64,000 nt of DNA, taken from positions 62,001 through 126,000 of the forward strand of contig CAZHCW010000008.1 of the NCBI GenBank assembly GCA_964531325.1, written 5' to 3'. The DNA comes from UTCHB3 sp964531325. GTDB taxonomy: Bacteria > Bacteroidota > Ignavibacteria > Ignavibacteriales > Ignavibacteriaceae. Shown here piece after piece: positions 9,104 to 18,122 of the stretch. The position numbers and the translations under genes were made by a program. Under the pieces are notes generated by a model, which was given only the letters and a program-made list of their open reading frames with translations, had not been told where the DNA came from and did not search any database. Position 1 is the first letter of the stretch. Every line of letters begins with the position of its first letter.

Positions 9104-10042
9104 TTAAGCTAACAAACTATCTACCGACGATAAAACACCAGAAGCAAATTTTACAGGATTACCATTATTAACAAGTTTGAGCTCATCAGCAACCACAACA
9201 TATAATGACTCGATATTACTTGATACTTTTTTTAATGAGTCAAACAATCCCGTTACATCAACTGAATAGTCGTTCACAGATCTGATTGCTTCTTCATTCA
9301 TTTCAGAGATTAATTTTAATTTTTGTCTCATCCCTCCCAAATAGAATGAATCACTAAATGTGACTGCAAGAAGTAGAAGCGGGCGTTGTCCAAATTTGGA
9401 TCTTGAAATAAGATTTTTTGTACCTTCCCAGATGCCTTTAAGCAGAAGTTGTAAATCCTCTTCCGTCATTTTGGATTTTTCCGCGGCTTTATCATTTACG
9501 ATACCGTTAAACCCTATTATTGCATAAGGAAGTTTATATTCTGTACGGAAGGTAGCTTGACTTTTCTTATCGGCTGCGGCAAAAGCCCCGGTACCTTGTT
9601 CGGTAACAATCTCAACTTTATTTAGTGATCTCCCCATTTGAAACTGAACGGGACCGGTAAGGGTGATAGAGTCATTTTTTAGAGGTATAACTCCTCCAAA
9701 CACTCTTATATCAATACAAGTATCCAATATTGTTTCTTCATCCGATTTGAAGTTATCTGCTCTTCTTTTACCGTCTTGAACATATTTCTTCTGTGGGTCT
9801 TTGTCGTCGTTATACATCAACTCCCGAACAAATATGTCTTTCCCTTCTTTACCATTAAATCCCTCATAATCAAACCAATAATCACGAACAGTTCTTTTAA
9901 GTCTGACATCCGAAACTAAAGCTGTGCCTGTTTCTGCGTCAAATCTTGGCCTGTTTTCATTCATTGGATCGCCGTTTGGATTGGCATTTTCAATATCGTA
10001 TAAAAAGAGGATTTCTGTTTTTTTATTGATTGTGCTACTCAT
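9104..10042 (-). CDS. cas7: Cascade backbone subunit Cas7 (Csh2 type)
   Basis: A 312-aa RAMP that polymerises along crRNA to form the Cascade backbone. The N-terminus (EILFLYDIENANPNGDPMNENRPR) is the hallmark of the Cas7b/Csh2 family, followed by SDVRLKRTVRDYW. An internal LKNDSITLTGPVQFQMGRSLN segment also fits the family. A strong AGGAG ribosome site lies about 7 nt before the ATG, stronger than those of its neighbours and in keeping with the several copies needed per complex. The start overlaps the end of cas8b by 8 nt. Confidence 0.95.
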   Translation of the reverse strand: MSSTINKKTEILFLYDIENANPNGDPMNENRPRFDAETGTALVSDVRLKRTVRDYWFDYEGFNGKEGKDIFVRELMYNDDKDPQKKYVQDGKRRADNFKSDEETILDTCIDIRVFGGVIPLKNDSITLTGPVQFQMGRSLNKVEIVTEQGTGAFAAADKKSQATFRTEYKLPYAIIGFNGIVNDKAAEKSKMTEEDLQLLLKGIWEGTKNLISRSKFGQRPLLLLAVTFSDSFYLGGMRQKLKLISEMNEEAIRSVNDYSVDVTGLFDSLKKVSSNIESLYVVVADELKLVNNGNPVKFASGVLSSVDSLLA

Positions 10043-11954
10043 GATCTTCTCCTGTTTGAGTTAAAGTTTTAAAAACAAATTGTGATTCCATTCCTGTCAC
10101 GAAATAGAAGGAAATCTCAGCTGTTGAAGCCTTTTTTATTGCCGGCATCTCTAAATTGAAATATTCTGTCATAAATTTCCGAAGGGTACCGTAAGCATAG
10201 TTTCCTTGATATTGTTGTAATTTAGCCAGAGCCTCAACATATACGGTTTCTACATCTTTGGCAGATAAATGAAAGCCTTTTAATTTTTTCTCGAAAGGGG
10301 TGTTATTTAGATTTGCCTTTTGTATGTTCATCACCATTTGAACAAGAACACCCAAACAAAAAATACCGACCTTATATTTTTGATCAAAAAACTCGGGATT
10401 ATCATGCACGAACGACTGAAGTTTTTCCAAATCAAATTTACCTTCTTTTTTTACTGACTCATTATCTGAATCCATGATTACCTCATAATTTAGTGGTTCT
10501 ATACTTATCAATTTGAGATAAGCTAAATAATTGATTACTGAAATTGCATCTATGATTGTTTTTCTTAATGATTGATATCCACTTCCTTCAAGTTTTTTAC
10601 GGTAATTTTCTCTATAATATTCGATGAAGTTGTTATATAAAGTCGCTTTATCAATCGTACTCCCATCAAAAACCGACTGTATAATGGAGTAGTCCTCCTT
10701 ATCAAAAAATTGTAAAAGTTTTCCAAATCTGAACTTTTGGAAGAAGATTTCCTTTTTTTCTTTTTTGGTGCCTGTCTCTTTTTCGTATTTTGTCTCCTCG
10801 TAAGTCAGGTGTTTGGTGAAGGTTGGGTGATCATCCACTGCCTCTCTTGCTTCAACAAAGATTTTTTTAAAACGGGATGGGAAAACTTCTTCTATGTGAC
10901 TTTTTAGTCGTATGGCACCAGTAGTAAGATTTTTTGTGAAGAATATCAAATCAAGATTAAAATAGTTTTTTTGCTCGGCTACAAAAGTCATCAATTCATC
11001 TTCATAAGCTGATTGAGCGTTTCTTTCACTTTTTCTAAATTGTCTGAACGCCTCAAATACCTCCTGATACCTGACTTCATCATCAATTAAGAGCCTGGGT
11101 ATTGCCATGTAAGGTTTACCATAAAAGTAAAAGTTTAATTCTTCATCAATCATACGAGCTCCCAAGTAGAGCCCCTCTGCACACTCATCACAAACAGGAT
11201 AATTTTTCCAGGCGAGCTTTATACTAAAGTAGTTCGAGATGTAACCCTTTTTGTCCACAGTATAATATTTAAAGGGTGAAGCAAATCCGTGAAGATGCTC
11301 CTTTTTGGTTAAACAGATTGAACAGATGCTGTCAAAACCTTCCGAGAGCACACCACCAAATTCACTCAAGCCCTGGGTGGCATCCTTGACCAAAGCAGTC
11401 CGAAATATCTCAAAATCTGCAACAAAAAAATTATCAGACCCCTTTTGAACGATGAGGCTTAAACCACACTTTTTCTTCGTTTCCTTATCCAAAGATTCGT
11501 ATGTATCATAGAGTTTTTTGTTTATCTCCGAAACATTCTCCATCCATTCATTTTTAAGAAGGATTAATATTTCCTTTTCAGGACTTTTAATTAATTCACC
11601 AAGTGAAATGGACTTTGTAAAAACATTGTTGAGAATTGTATCGACTTTTTTGTTTCTGTAATTTATAGCATCATCAAAAGCACCAAATTTTGTTGTTACA
11701 GTAATATCACCTCCATTGCTTGCCCCCTTTCTGTAAGCATATTTTTTGTATGATCTTTCATCGTAAGGTGAAACATCAATATGTGAGAAAGTAACGGAGA
11801 GTTGGTTGTTATCTAGATTTTGTTTAAATACAGGGGAGATGATTGTGTGGGGTGAACCGGGGAACATATTTTCGGCATAAAGCTCCCATTCTTCTGAAAC
11901 CTGAAGCTCGTTTTTATAGATTTTACCTAAAGCCACGACTGCTTTATCGTTCAT
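10035..11954 (-). CDS. cas8b: Cascade large subunit Cas8b (Csh1 type)
   Basis: A 639-aa large subunit of I-B Cascade, expected to recognise the PAM and recruit Cas3. A zinc-ribbon-like cysteine set is visible (CSICLTKK, then YPVCDECAEG), which is typical of Cas8b1/Csh1, and it is followed by a long helical C-terminal half that replaces a separate small subunit. A TTG at 11969 would add five residues. The ATG at 11954 is preferred because a GGA element lies about 8 nt upstream. It is the first gene of the operon; the 393-bp region to the next gene should contain the cas promoter. Confidence 0.88.
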   Translation of the reverse strand: MNDKAVVALGKIYKNELQVSEEWELYAENMFPGSPHTIISPVFKQNLDNNQLSVTFSHIDVSPYDERSYKKYAYRKGASNGGDITVTTKFGAFDDAINYRNKKVDTILNNVFTKSISLGELIKSPEKEILILLKNEWMENVSEINKKLYDTYESLDKETKKKCGLSLIVQKGSDNFFVADFEIFRTALVKDATQGLSEFGGVLSEGFDSICSICLTKKEHLHGFASPFKYYTVDKKGYISNYFSIKLAWKNYPVCDECAEGLYLGARMIDEELNFYFYGKPYMAIPRLLIDDEVRYQEVFEAFRQFRKSERNAQSAYEDELMTFVAEQKNYFNLDLIFFTKNLTTGAIRLKSHIEEVFPSRFKKIFVEAREAVDDHPTFTKHLTYEETKYEKETGTKKEKKEIFFQKFRFGKLLQFFDKEDYSIIQSVFDGSTIDKATLYNNFIEYYRENYRKKLEGSGYQSLRKTIIDAISVINYLAYLKLISIEPLNYEVIMDSDNESVKKEGKFDLEKLQSFVHDNPEFFDQKYKVGIFCLGVLVQMVMNIQKANLNNTPFEKKLKGFHLSAKDVETVYVEALAKLQQYQGNYAYGTLRKFMTEYFNLEMPAIKKASTAEISFYFVTGMESQFVFKTLTQTGEDHE

Positions 11955-12043
11955 ATTTTTTCCATTCAAATAATATCATGTTATGTAGTTCAAAACTGAT
12001 TTTTTAATGTTGGTTAAGTTAAGAATTTTTCACGATAATTTTA

Positions 12044-12058
12044 TGTCATCGAATGACA
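12044..12058. promoter_or_regulatory. Operator-like palindrome upstream of the cas operon
   Basis: TGTCATCGAATGACA is a perfect inverted repeat with 6-bp arms and a 3-bp centre, flanked by AT-rich arms. It lies about 90 bp upstream of the cas8b start codon in the only gap that can hold the cas promoter. Size and symmetry suit a dimeric repressor site, but no regulator is known, so the role is inference. A second 6-bp hairpin (12092-12107, GC-rich, loop CACT) lies nearby without a T-tract. Confidence 0.25.
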
Positions 12059-12221
12059 ATTTTATAAATTTATTTCTTCTACGAACATGTCACCCGCCAC
12101 TGCGGGTTGCCACATCGTGAACATCATTTTTTATCGTGAATATCGTGTTCAAAGCCAATTTCATCTGCAGACTGCAATCGGGACGATTACCTCTCCTCTC
12201 TCTTGCGTCGTAAAGTCACTC

Positions 12222-12271
12222 AAGTTCTTAAGTTCTAAAGTTCTAAAGTTCTCAAGTTCTCAAGTTCTCAA
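12222..12271. repeat. Tandem octamer repeat AAGTTCTN
   Basis: Six consecutive 8-bp units AAGTTCT(T/A/A/C/C/C) run from 12222 to 12269, followed by AA. They lie in the 393-bp gap between cas8b and the PEGA protein. The rest of this gap holds the palindromes noted nearby and no open frame that looks real. The repeat sits about 80 bp upstream of the PEGA-SUMF1 start. Confidence 0.85.
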
Positions 12272-12347
12272 TTTGTCTAATATCCTATTAATGGTTAAAT
12301 TTTGTGATTGTTAATTAATCTTTACAATCAAGATCAATCCGGTTACC

Positions 12348-14471
12348 ATGAAACTCTATTCTATTTCGATAAAACTGATTTTAGTGTCTTTTGTTCTTTT
12401 AAGTTTTCCGCTGTTTGCCGGGGAGGGGGTGCAACGGTATGGAGATACGATTCACAATGTTTCAATTCAGATATCCCCTTTTGATGCCGAGTGTAAGATC
12501 AATGGTTCGGTTGTTGTGCCCAATGAAGTTGACAAACTACCGGCAGGAGATTACACAGTTGTTTTAACTAAAAACGGATATAAATCTTACACCAACAAGT
12601 TTACAGTCTCAAAGGATAACCGCCATTTCCTTTTTATTATGGAACCGGAGAAAATTACGGGTCTTTTAGTAAAAACCGACCCTTCAGGTGCCTCGGTGTA
12701 TATCGATGGTGAATTTAAAGGGACAAGTGATGCGGGATTTCTTTTGCCTGTTAAAAAATACAAAGTGAAGGTTGAATTAGAAAAATACCTTCCTGTGGAA
12801 CAGGAAATTGATGGTACCCAACCCGCAAAACTTTATACACTTAACCTGAAACTGCAAAAAAACACGGGCTTTCTGAAGATTAATTCAAATATGAAAGACC
12901 TTATAGTTGAAATTGACGGGGAAGTTACAAAACAGGAGACGCAATATGAACTTGTGTCGGGTAATCATTCTGTGAGGGTAACAGCTGCAAACTGTTCGGA
13001 ATACACAACTCAAGTAGCCATTTCAAGAGGAAAAACGACTTCAATAAAGGCAAATCTTGAAAAACTGACCGGTGAAGTTATTCTTTATGTTACTCCATCC
13101 GATGCATCGGTTGTTATAGGTGTGGCAAATTATGAAAATGCCAGGAAATTTGAACTGGAACCCGGCAATTATAAGATGTTTTTATCATCCGACTTATATG
13201 ATACAAAAACCATTGATCTTATTGTACAAAAAGGGAAAACCCAAAGATTAAATGTGCAGTTGGTAAAAAACGCCGGCATGTTATCGATGACAAGGAAACC
13301 TGAAACTGCTAAAATTCTGATTGATGGCAGGGATTATGGAACAACAGACAAAATTGAACTTCGCTCGGGCAGTTACCATCTGCAAGCAGAGGTTGATTCT
13401 TCATATCATCCGTTTGCAGAAAACATTACCATTACAAAAAACAAAACCACAAATTTGAAAGTGGATGTAAAAAGAAGGAAAGGGGTGTTCCTTTTCAACT
13501 CTATACCTTATAACACAAGGGTAAGACTTCTTCAAAAGGGGGAGACCAAATTTGAATTTAATGGAACCGGCATTATTGAAGAACTTCCGATCGGGAAGTA
13601 TGTTTTGTTGGTTGAGTCGCCCGGCTATAAAAGTGTAAGAAGTGAAATTGTGATTTTAGAGGGGAAGAACTACTCCCTTGATCTAAAATTGGAGCAGGGA
13701 GTTGATGAGATACTGAGAACCGAGACTACTGCATCACCGGCTCTTCTGAAACGGATAGATGGCGGGTATTTTTCGATGGGTGCCACACGAGAACAAGGAA
13801 GCGGAACCAGAATGGAATTGCCTGTGAGGACTGTGGCAGTGAATATGTTTTACATTGGAACCACTGAAGTTACACAGAGTTTATGGAACGAAGTGATGGG
13901 TGAAAATCCTTCACAATTCAAGACAGACCAAATTAATAGTTCCCTCCCCGTTGAAAACATCTCGTGGCTTGAAGCGGTAAAATTCTGCAATAAACTTAGT
14001 GAAAAAGAGGGCTTAACCCCTTGCTACAAAATAGATGAAGCAACAGTATCATGTAACTTTGAGGCAAATGGTTACCGTCTTCCTACTGAAGCCGAGTGGG
14101 AGTATGCTGCAAGAGGTGACGACACATCAGCACAATTCAGATTTTCGGGGAGTGAAAATGTTGAGGAAGTTGCCTGGATTAAATCAAATTCGGATAAAAA
14201 GACTCATCCTGTGGCACAAAAATCCCCAAATAAAAATGGTCTTTACGATATGACGGGGAATGTGGCTGAACTTTGTAACGATTATTTCGAAAAATATAAC
14301 CCTGCCGATCTTTTAAATCCAAAAGGACCGGAAACCGGCAAAAAGATAAGTATTCGTGGTGGAAGCTGGAACTCGATTGATGAGAAAGCAAGGATATCTG
14401 CGAGAGAATCGAATGGAAAGGGCGCACGGAAATCGACAACAGGACTTCGACTTGCGAGAACGAACAGATAA
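12348..14471 (+). CDS. Exported PEGA-repeat protein with C-terminal SUMF1 domain
   Basis: A 707-aa protein with an N-terminal signal peptide (hydrophobic to about residue 24, ending LFAGEG). Next come about six PEGA-type beta-sandwich repeats of 70-75 residues (for example VKTDPSGASVYIDGEFKG). A SUMF1/formylglycine-generating-enzyme fold follows from about residue 465: GGYFSMG, TEVTQSLWNEVMG, GYRLPTEAEWEYAARG, GLYDMTGNVAEL, RGGSWNS, GLRLAR. The segment after RGGSW has no cysteine, so the paired cysteines of true formylglycine enzymes are missing. A binding or structural role is therefore more likely than sulfatase activation. PEGA repeats commonly occur in envelope proteins. The next gene starts directly after its stop codon. 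Confidence 0.85.
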   Translation: MKLYSISIKLILVSFVLLSFPLFAGEGVQRYGDTIHNVSIQISPFDAECKINGSVVVPNEVDKLPAGDYTVVLTKNGYKSYTNKFTVSKDNRHFLFIMEPEKITGLLVKTDPSGASVYIDGEFKGTSDAGFLLPVKKYKVKVELEKYLPVEQEIDGTQPAKLYTLNLKLQKNTGFLKINSNMKDLIVEIDGEVTKQETQYELVSGNHSVRVTAANCSEYTTQVAISRGKTTSIKANLEKLTGEVILYVTPSDASVVIGVANYENARKFELEPGNYKMFLSSDLYDTKTIDLIVQKGKTQRLNVQLVKNAGMLSMTRKPETAKILIDGRDYGTTDKIELRSGSYHLQAEVDSSYHPFAENITITKNKTTNLKVDVKRRKGVFLFNSIPYNTRVRLLQKGETKFEFNGTGIIEELPIGKYVLLVESPGYKSVRSEIVILEGKNYSLDLKLEQGVDEILRTETTASPALLKRIDGGYFSMGATREQGSGTRMELPVRTVAVNMFYIGTTEVTQSLWNEVMGENPSQFKTDQINSSLPVENISWLEAVKFCNKLSEKEGLTPCYKIDEATVSCNFEANGYRLPTEAEWEYAARGDDTSAQFRFSGSENVEEVAWIKSNSDKKTHPVAQKSPNKNGLYDMTGNVAELCNDYFEKYNPADLLNPKGPETGKKISIRGGSWNSIDEKARISARESNGKGARKSTTGLRLARTNR

Positions 14472-15287
14472 ATGACCGGATTAAATGGAATGAAATTTTT
14501 ATTATCCGCTCTTTTTTTGAGTGCAATTTCTTTATCGTTCACCCCCGAACGGAGTGTGGCTCAACCTGTTGACCTGATTTTTGTGGAGGGGGGAAGCTTT
14601 GTGATGGGGAGTTTTGATCCATCGATAGAGAGTGATGACGATGAAGCGAATCTTCGGGATGTAACTGTTTATGGTTTTTATATTTCGACCACGGAAATTC
14701 AGCAGGGTTTGTGGGATGATGTGATGGAATATAATGTTTCAACCATAAAAGAGCCGACACTTCCTGTTAACAATATCAGTTGGTTTGATGCAATTAAATT
14801 TTGCAATAATTTGAGTATTAAACAGAAATTGAACCCATGTTATTCGATAAGAGGCGACAGGGTTACATGTAATTTTAATGCAAACGGCTATCGTCTTCCC
14901 ACTGAAGCTGAGTGGGAATATGCAGCGAGAGGCGGAAAAGAGGGGAATTTATATCTTTTCAGTGGAAGTAACGACCCATTTGTGGTGGGTTGGTATAAAG
15001 AAAATTCGAACGGAAAGATGAGACCCCCAAAACAAAAATCTCCCAACGAGCTTGGTATTTTTGATATGTCGGGGAATTTATGGGAATGGTGTTGGGACTG
15101 GTATGCCCCCTACTCTGATGAAGAAGTGCTCGATCCCAAGGGGCCCGAAAAAGGAACAGGCAGAGTACTCAGAGGCGGATCATGGCTATATGAAGCAAAA
15201 ACCGCCCGTAATTCAAATCGTTTTTTCACATCCCCTTATTCAAGATCGGCAACCTTCGGCTTCAGAATAGTAAAAAAGGTCGGGTAG
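14472..15287 (+). CDS. Exported SUMF1-domain protein
   Basis: A 271-aa protein consisting of a signal peptide and one SUMF1 domain (VEGGSFVMG, TTEIQQGLWDDVM, GYRLPTEAEWEYAARGG, GIFDMSGNLWEWCWDWY, LRGGSWLYEAKTARNSNR, FGFRIVK). As in its neighbour, the stretch after RGGSW lacks the catalytic cysteines, so enzymatic formylglycine formation is unlikely. The first ATG directly abuts the upstream stop. A second ATG at 14490 gives a better signal peptide (MKFLLSALFLSAISLSF) and is an equally plausible start. The pair looks like a duplication of the SUMF1 domain of the upstream gene. It converges on mutS with 5 nt between stops. Confidence 0.85.
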   Translation: MTGLNGMKFLLSALFLSAISLSFTPERSVAQPVDLIFVEGGSFVMGSFDPSIESDDDEANLRDVTVYGFYISTTEIQQGLWDDVMEYNVSTIKEPTLPVNNISWFDAIKFCNNLSIKQKLNPCYSIRGDRVTCNFNANGYRLPTEAEWEYAARGGKEGNLYLFSGSNDPFVVGWYKENSNGKMRPPKQKSPNELGIFDMSGNLWEWCWDWYAPYSDEEVLDPKGPEKGTGRVLRGGSWLYEAKTARNSNRFFTSPYSRSATFGFRIVKKVG

Positions 15288-15292
15288 TTTTT

Positions 15293-17905
15293 TTATTCCT
15301 TCAACTTCTTCTTAAGTTCGTCCAGTTTGTTTAGTGCTTGAACGGGGGTGAGTTCGTCAACTTTGATGTCGGAAATTTCTTTGCGGAGGGCATCATCGGT
15401 GAATTCGAAGAGGCTCATCTGATAAAATCCTTGATCCTCGGCTGCTTTTTTAATCTTTTTTGCTTTTTTCACTTCGTATGGAGTGAGCTCTTTTCCTTCA
15501 AGATTTGCAAGTATTTCTTTTGCTCTTGATGTAACTTCCCATGGCAGCCCTGCCATCATAGCTACTTGAATTCCGTAAGAATGATCGGCACTGCCGGGTG
15601 AAACCTTGTGGAGGAAGATCACTTTATCGTCATATTCTTTTACCTGAACACGGTAGTTTACGATACGGGTGAAAATTTCAGCAAGTTCGTTTAACTCGTG
15701 ATAATGAGTTGCAAAAAGGGTTTTTGCAGCACAATTTGGATTTTCGTGAAGATATTCGGTCATCGACCAGGCTATCGAAAGTCCATCAAATGTGCTTGTT
15801 CCCCTCCCGATTTCATCGAGCAGAATCAGACTTTTACTTGTAGCATTGTTTAAAATGTTTGCAGCCTCCTGCATCTCCACCAGGAATGTACTTTCGCCGG
15901 CGGTGATATTGTCGCTTGCGCCCACACGGGTAAAAATTCTGTCAACTATCCCAATTTCCGCTTTTGAGGCAGGGACAAAAGAACCTATCTGGGCGAGCAG
16001 CACCAACAGACCAAGCTGCCGGAGATAAACCGACTTTCCTGCCATGTTTGGACCGGTGAGAATAATAATCTGGTCACCCGCCGAATCGAGGACATAATCG
16101 TTAGAAGTAAATTTTTCACCCGGGGGTAAAATTCGTTCAACAACGGGATGGCGCGAATCGTAAATTTCGATTTTTGAGGATTCGTTTACTACAGGTTTTA
16201 CATAATTATATTCCACTGCAGCTTCTGCAAAAGAAAGAAGGCAGTCGAGCATCGCAATCAGTTTTGCATCTTTTTGTATAATTTCGGTAAAAGAGGCGGT
16301 GTAGATTCTCACATCATTAAAGAGTTCTGTCTCCAACGATCTTACATTTTCTTCAGCGTTAAGAACTTTGTCTTCATAAATTTTAAGGTCTGGGGTTATA
16401 TATCTTTCGGCACTTACAAGAGTTTGTTTTCTGATATACTCGGGTGGAACTTTATCTTTATGAACATTACTGATCTCGATGTAATAACCAAAAACCCTGT
16501 TGTAACTTATTTTAAGAGAGGGGATACCCGAGCGTTCCCTTTCGGTTTTTTGAAGGTCGGTGATCCAGTCTTTTCCTGAATAAAGAATTTCCCTCATTTC
16601 ATCGAGTTCGATGCTGTAACCTCTTTTTATTACTCCCCCTTCGGAAAGAGAGATTGGAGGATTATCGGAGATGGCGAGATCAATTTTTGAAGTTACGGCC
16701 TCAAGAGTTACAAGTGATTCTTTTAGTTTGCTTATGGTTGAATTATCAACTTCGTGAAGAATTTTAATTATTTCAGGAATTTCGAGCAGAGAATATTTAA
16801 GTGCAACTATTTCTCTTGGAGCCGCTCTGCCGGTGCAGATTCTTGAGATCAACCTTTCGATATCACCGATGTTTGCAAGGCTTTTTTTAAGTTTTTCTCT
16901 TGTTTTTTTGCTGTTATAAAGAGCTTCAACCGATTCCTGCCGTTGAATTATCGGCGCAAGCTGAGTAAGGGGAGAGGTGATCCATTTTTTAAGGAGTCTT
17001 CCCCCCATCGGGGTTTCAGTTTTGTCGAGAACTGCAAAAAGAGTTCCATCTTTCCCCCCGTCTGCCATAGAATAGGTAATTTCGAGGTTTCGTTTGGTTG
17101 CCCAGTCGAGAACCATATATTCTGAAGGATTATAGAGGGAGAGTTTTTTTAGATGGGAGAGGTTTGCCTTTTGGGTTTCCTGTAAATAATGGAGGATTGC
17201 CCCGGCGGCAGGGAATGCAATTTCAAGTTCGCTTGCCCCAAAACCTTTAAGGTTGATGGTTCCAAAGTGTTTCAGGAGTGTCTCTTTTGCATACTCTTTG
17301 TTGAAAACCCAGTCGTCAATTTTAGTAATTCTTGCTTCACTGCCGGCAGATTTAAGAGTGGCAGCCACTTCCTCACGGAACCGTTTTGGGGAAAGCACTT
17401 CTGAAGGTGCGATTATACCTGTTTGGTCGATTAACTTAGCCGACTCTGTTTCAAAAAGAAAAAAATCACCCGTTGAGATGTCACAAAACGCAACACCGGC
17501 AACACCGTCGCCATAATTAACCGCCATGAGGTAGTTGTTTTTTTTATGGTCAAGCACCTTATCTGAAAAAACCACACCCGGGGTAACGATCTCGATCACT
17601 TCCCTTTTTACGATACCTTTGGCAAGTTTGGGGTCTTCAATTTGTTCACATATCGCAACTCTGTAACCGGCTCTTACAAGTTTTGGAAGGTAACTTTCAA
17701 CCGCATGGTGAGGAAATCCTGCAAGTGGAACATCTCCTGCGGCACCGTTTGCCCGTTTAGTAAGAGTAATCCCCAACACCCTGGAGGCAATTTTTGCATC
17801 CTCTTCAAAGGTCTCATAAAAGTCACCCATCCTGAAAAGCAGCACTGTATCCGGATGAGCAAGTTTGATCTTTGAATATTGAGCCATTAAAGGTGTTTGC
17901 GACAT
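15293..17905 (-). CDS. mutS: DNA mismatch repair protein MutS
   Basis: MutS of 870 aa, full length. The mismatch-reading Phe-X-Glu motif is present in the N-terminal domain (GDFYETF). The C-terminal ABC-type ATPase has Walker A (TGPNMAGKSVYLRQ), the LVEMQEAANIL signature region, Walker B (LLDEIGRGTSTFDG) and the FATHYHEL switch histidine. The extreme C-terminus has the usual helical tetramerisation-type tail. It binds mispairs as a dimer and calls MutL, which is not in this window. It is a single gene on the minus strand, divergent from the chemoreceptor operon across a 217-bp gap (17906-18122) in which no promoter could be assigned. Confidence 0.98.
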   Translation of the reverse strand: MSQTPLMAQYSKIKLAHPDTVLLFRMGDFYETFEEDAKIASRVLGITLTKRANGAAGDVPLAGFPHHAVESYLPKLVRAGYRVAICEQIEDPKLAKGIVKREVIEIVTPGVVFSDKVLDHKKNNYLMAVNYGDGVAGVAFCDISTGDFFLFETESAKLIDQTGIIAPSEVLSPKRFREEVAATLKSAGSEARITKIDDWVFNKEYAKETLLKHFGTINLKGFGASELEIAFPAAGAILHYLQETQKANLSHLKKLSLYNPSEYMVLDWATKRNLEITYSMADGGKDGTLFAVLDKTETPMGGRLLKKWITSPLTQLAPIIQRQESVEALYNSKKTREKLKKSLANIGDIERLISRICTGRAAPREIVALKYSLLEIPEIIKILHEVDNSTISKLKESLVTLEAVTSKIDLAISDNPPISLSEGGVIKRGYSIELDEMREILYSGKDWITDLQKTERERSGIPSLKISYNRVFGYYIEISNVHKDKVPPEYIRKQTLVSAERYITPDLKIYEDKVLNAEENVRSLETELFNDVRIYTASFTEIIQKDAKLIAMLDCLLSFAEAAVEYNYVKPVVNESSKIEIYDSRHPVVERILPPGEKFTSNDYVLDSAGDQIIILTGPNMAGKSVYLRQLGLLVLLAQIGSFVPASKAEIGIVDRIFTRVGASDNITAGESTFLVEMQEAANILNNATSKSLILLDEIGRGTSTFDGLSIAWSMTEYLHENPNCAAKTLFATHYHELNELAEIFTRIVNYRVQVKEYDDKVIFLHKVSPGSADHSYGIQVAMMAGLPWEVTSRAKEILANLEGKELTPYEVKKAKKIKKAAEDQGFYQMSLFEFTDDALRKEISDIKVDELTPVQALNKLDELKKKLKE

Positions 17906-18122
17906 AATTGTTATAATTCTTTGTTTTTGCTTAAATTACATTTAAAATTGTGAAATAATGGTGTGACCGGGGAAATTTTTAAAGATAACTGCAAAAAATA
18001 ATCATTTAGTTTGTTTTAACATTTGTATATGATCCATTTTTTCAAGAAATTAAATGTCTGTCTAATAGAAATATTTCATTTGAGACCCATCATCATCAAT
18101 CAAAATTTACAGGAGAGAAGCC

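Noticed and set aside
12348..15287. Formylglycine-generating enzymes (sulfatase activators)
   Set aside because: The catalytic cysteines after RGGSW are absent in both proteins and no sulfatase gene is nearby.
12348..15287. Target proteins of a diversity-generating retroelement, since SUMF1 belongs to the C-type lectin-like group
   Set aside because: No reverse transcriptase, template repeat or adenine-biased variable repeat was seen in the window.
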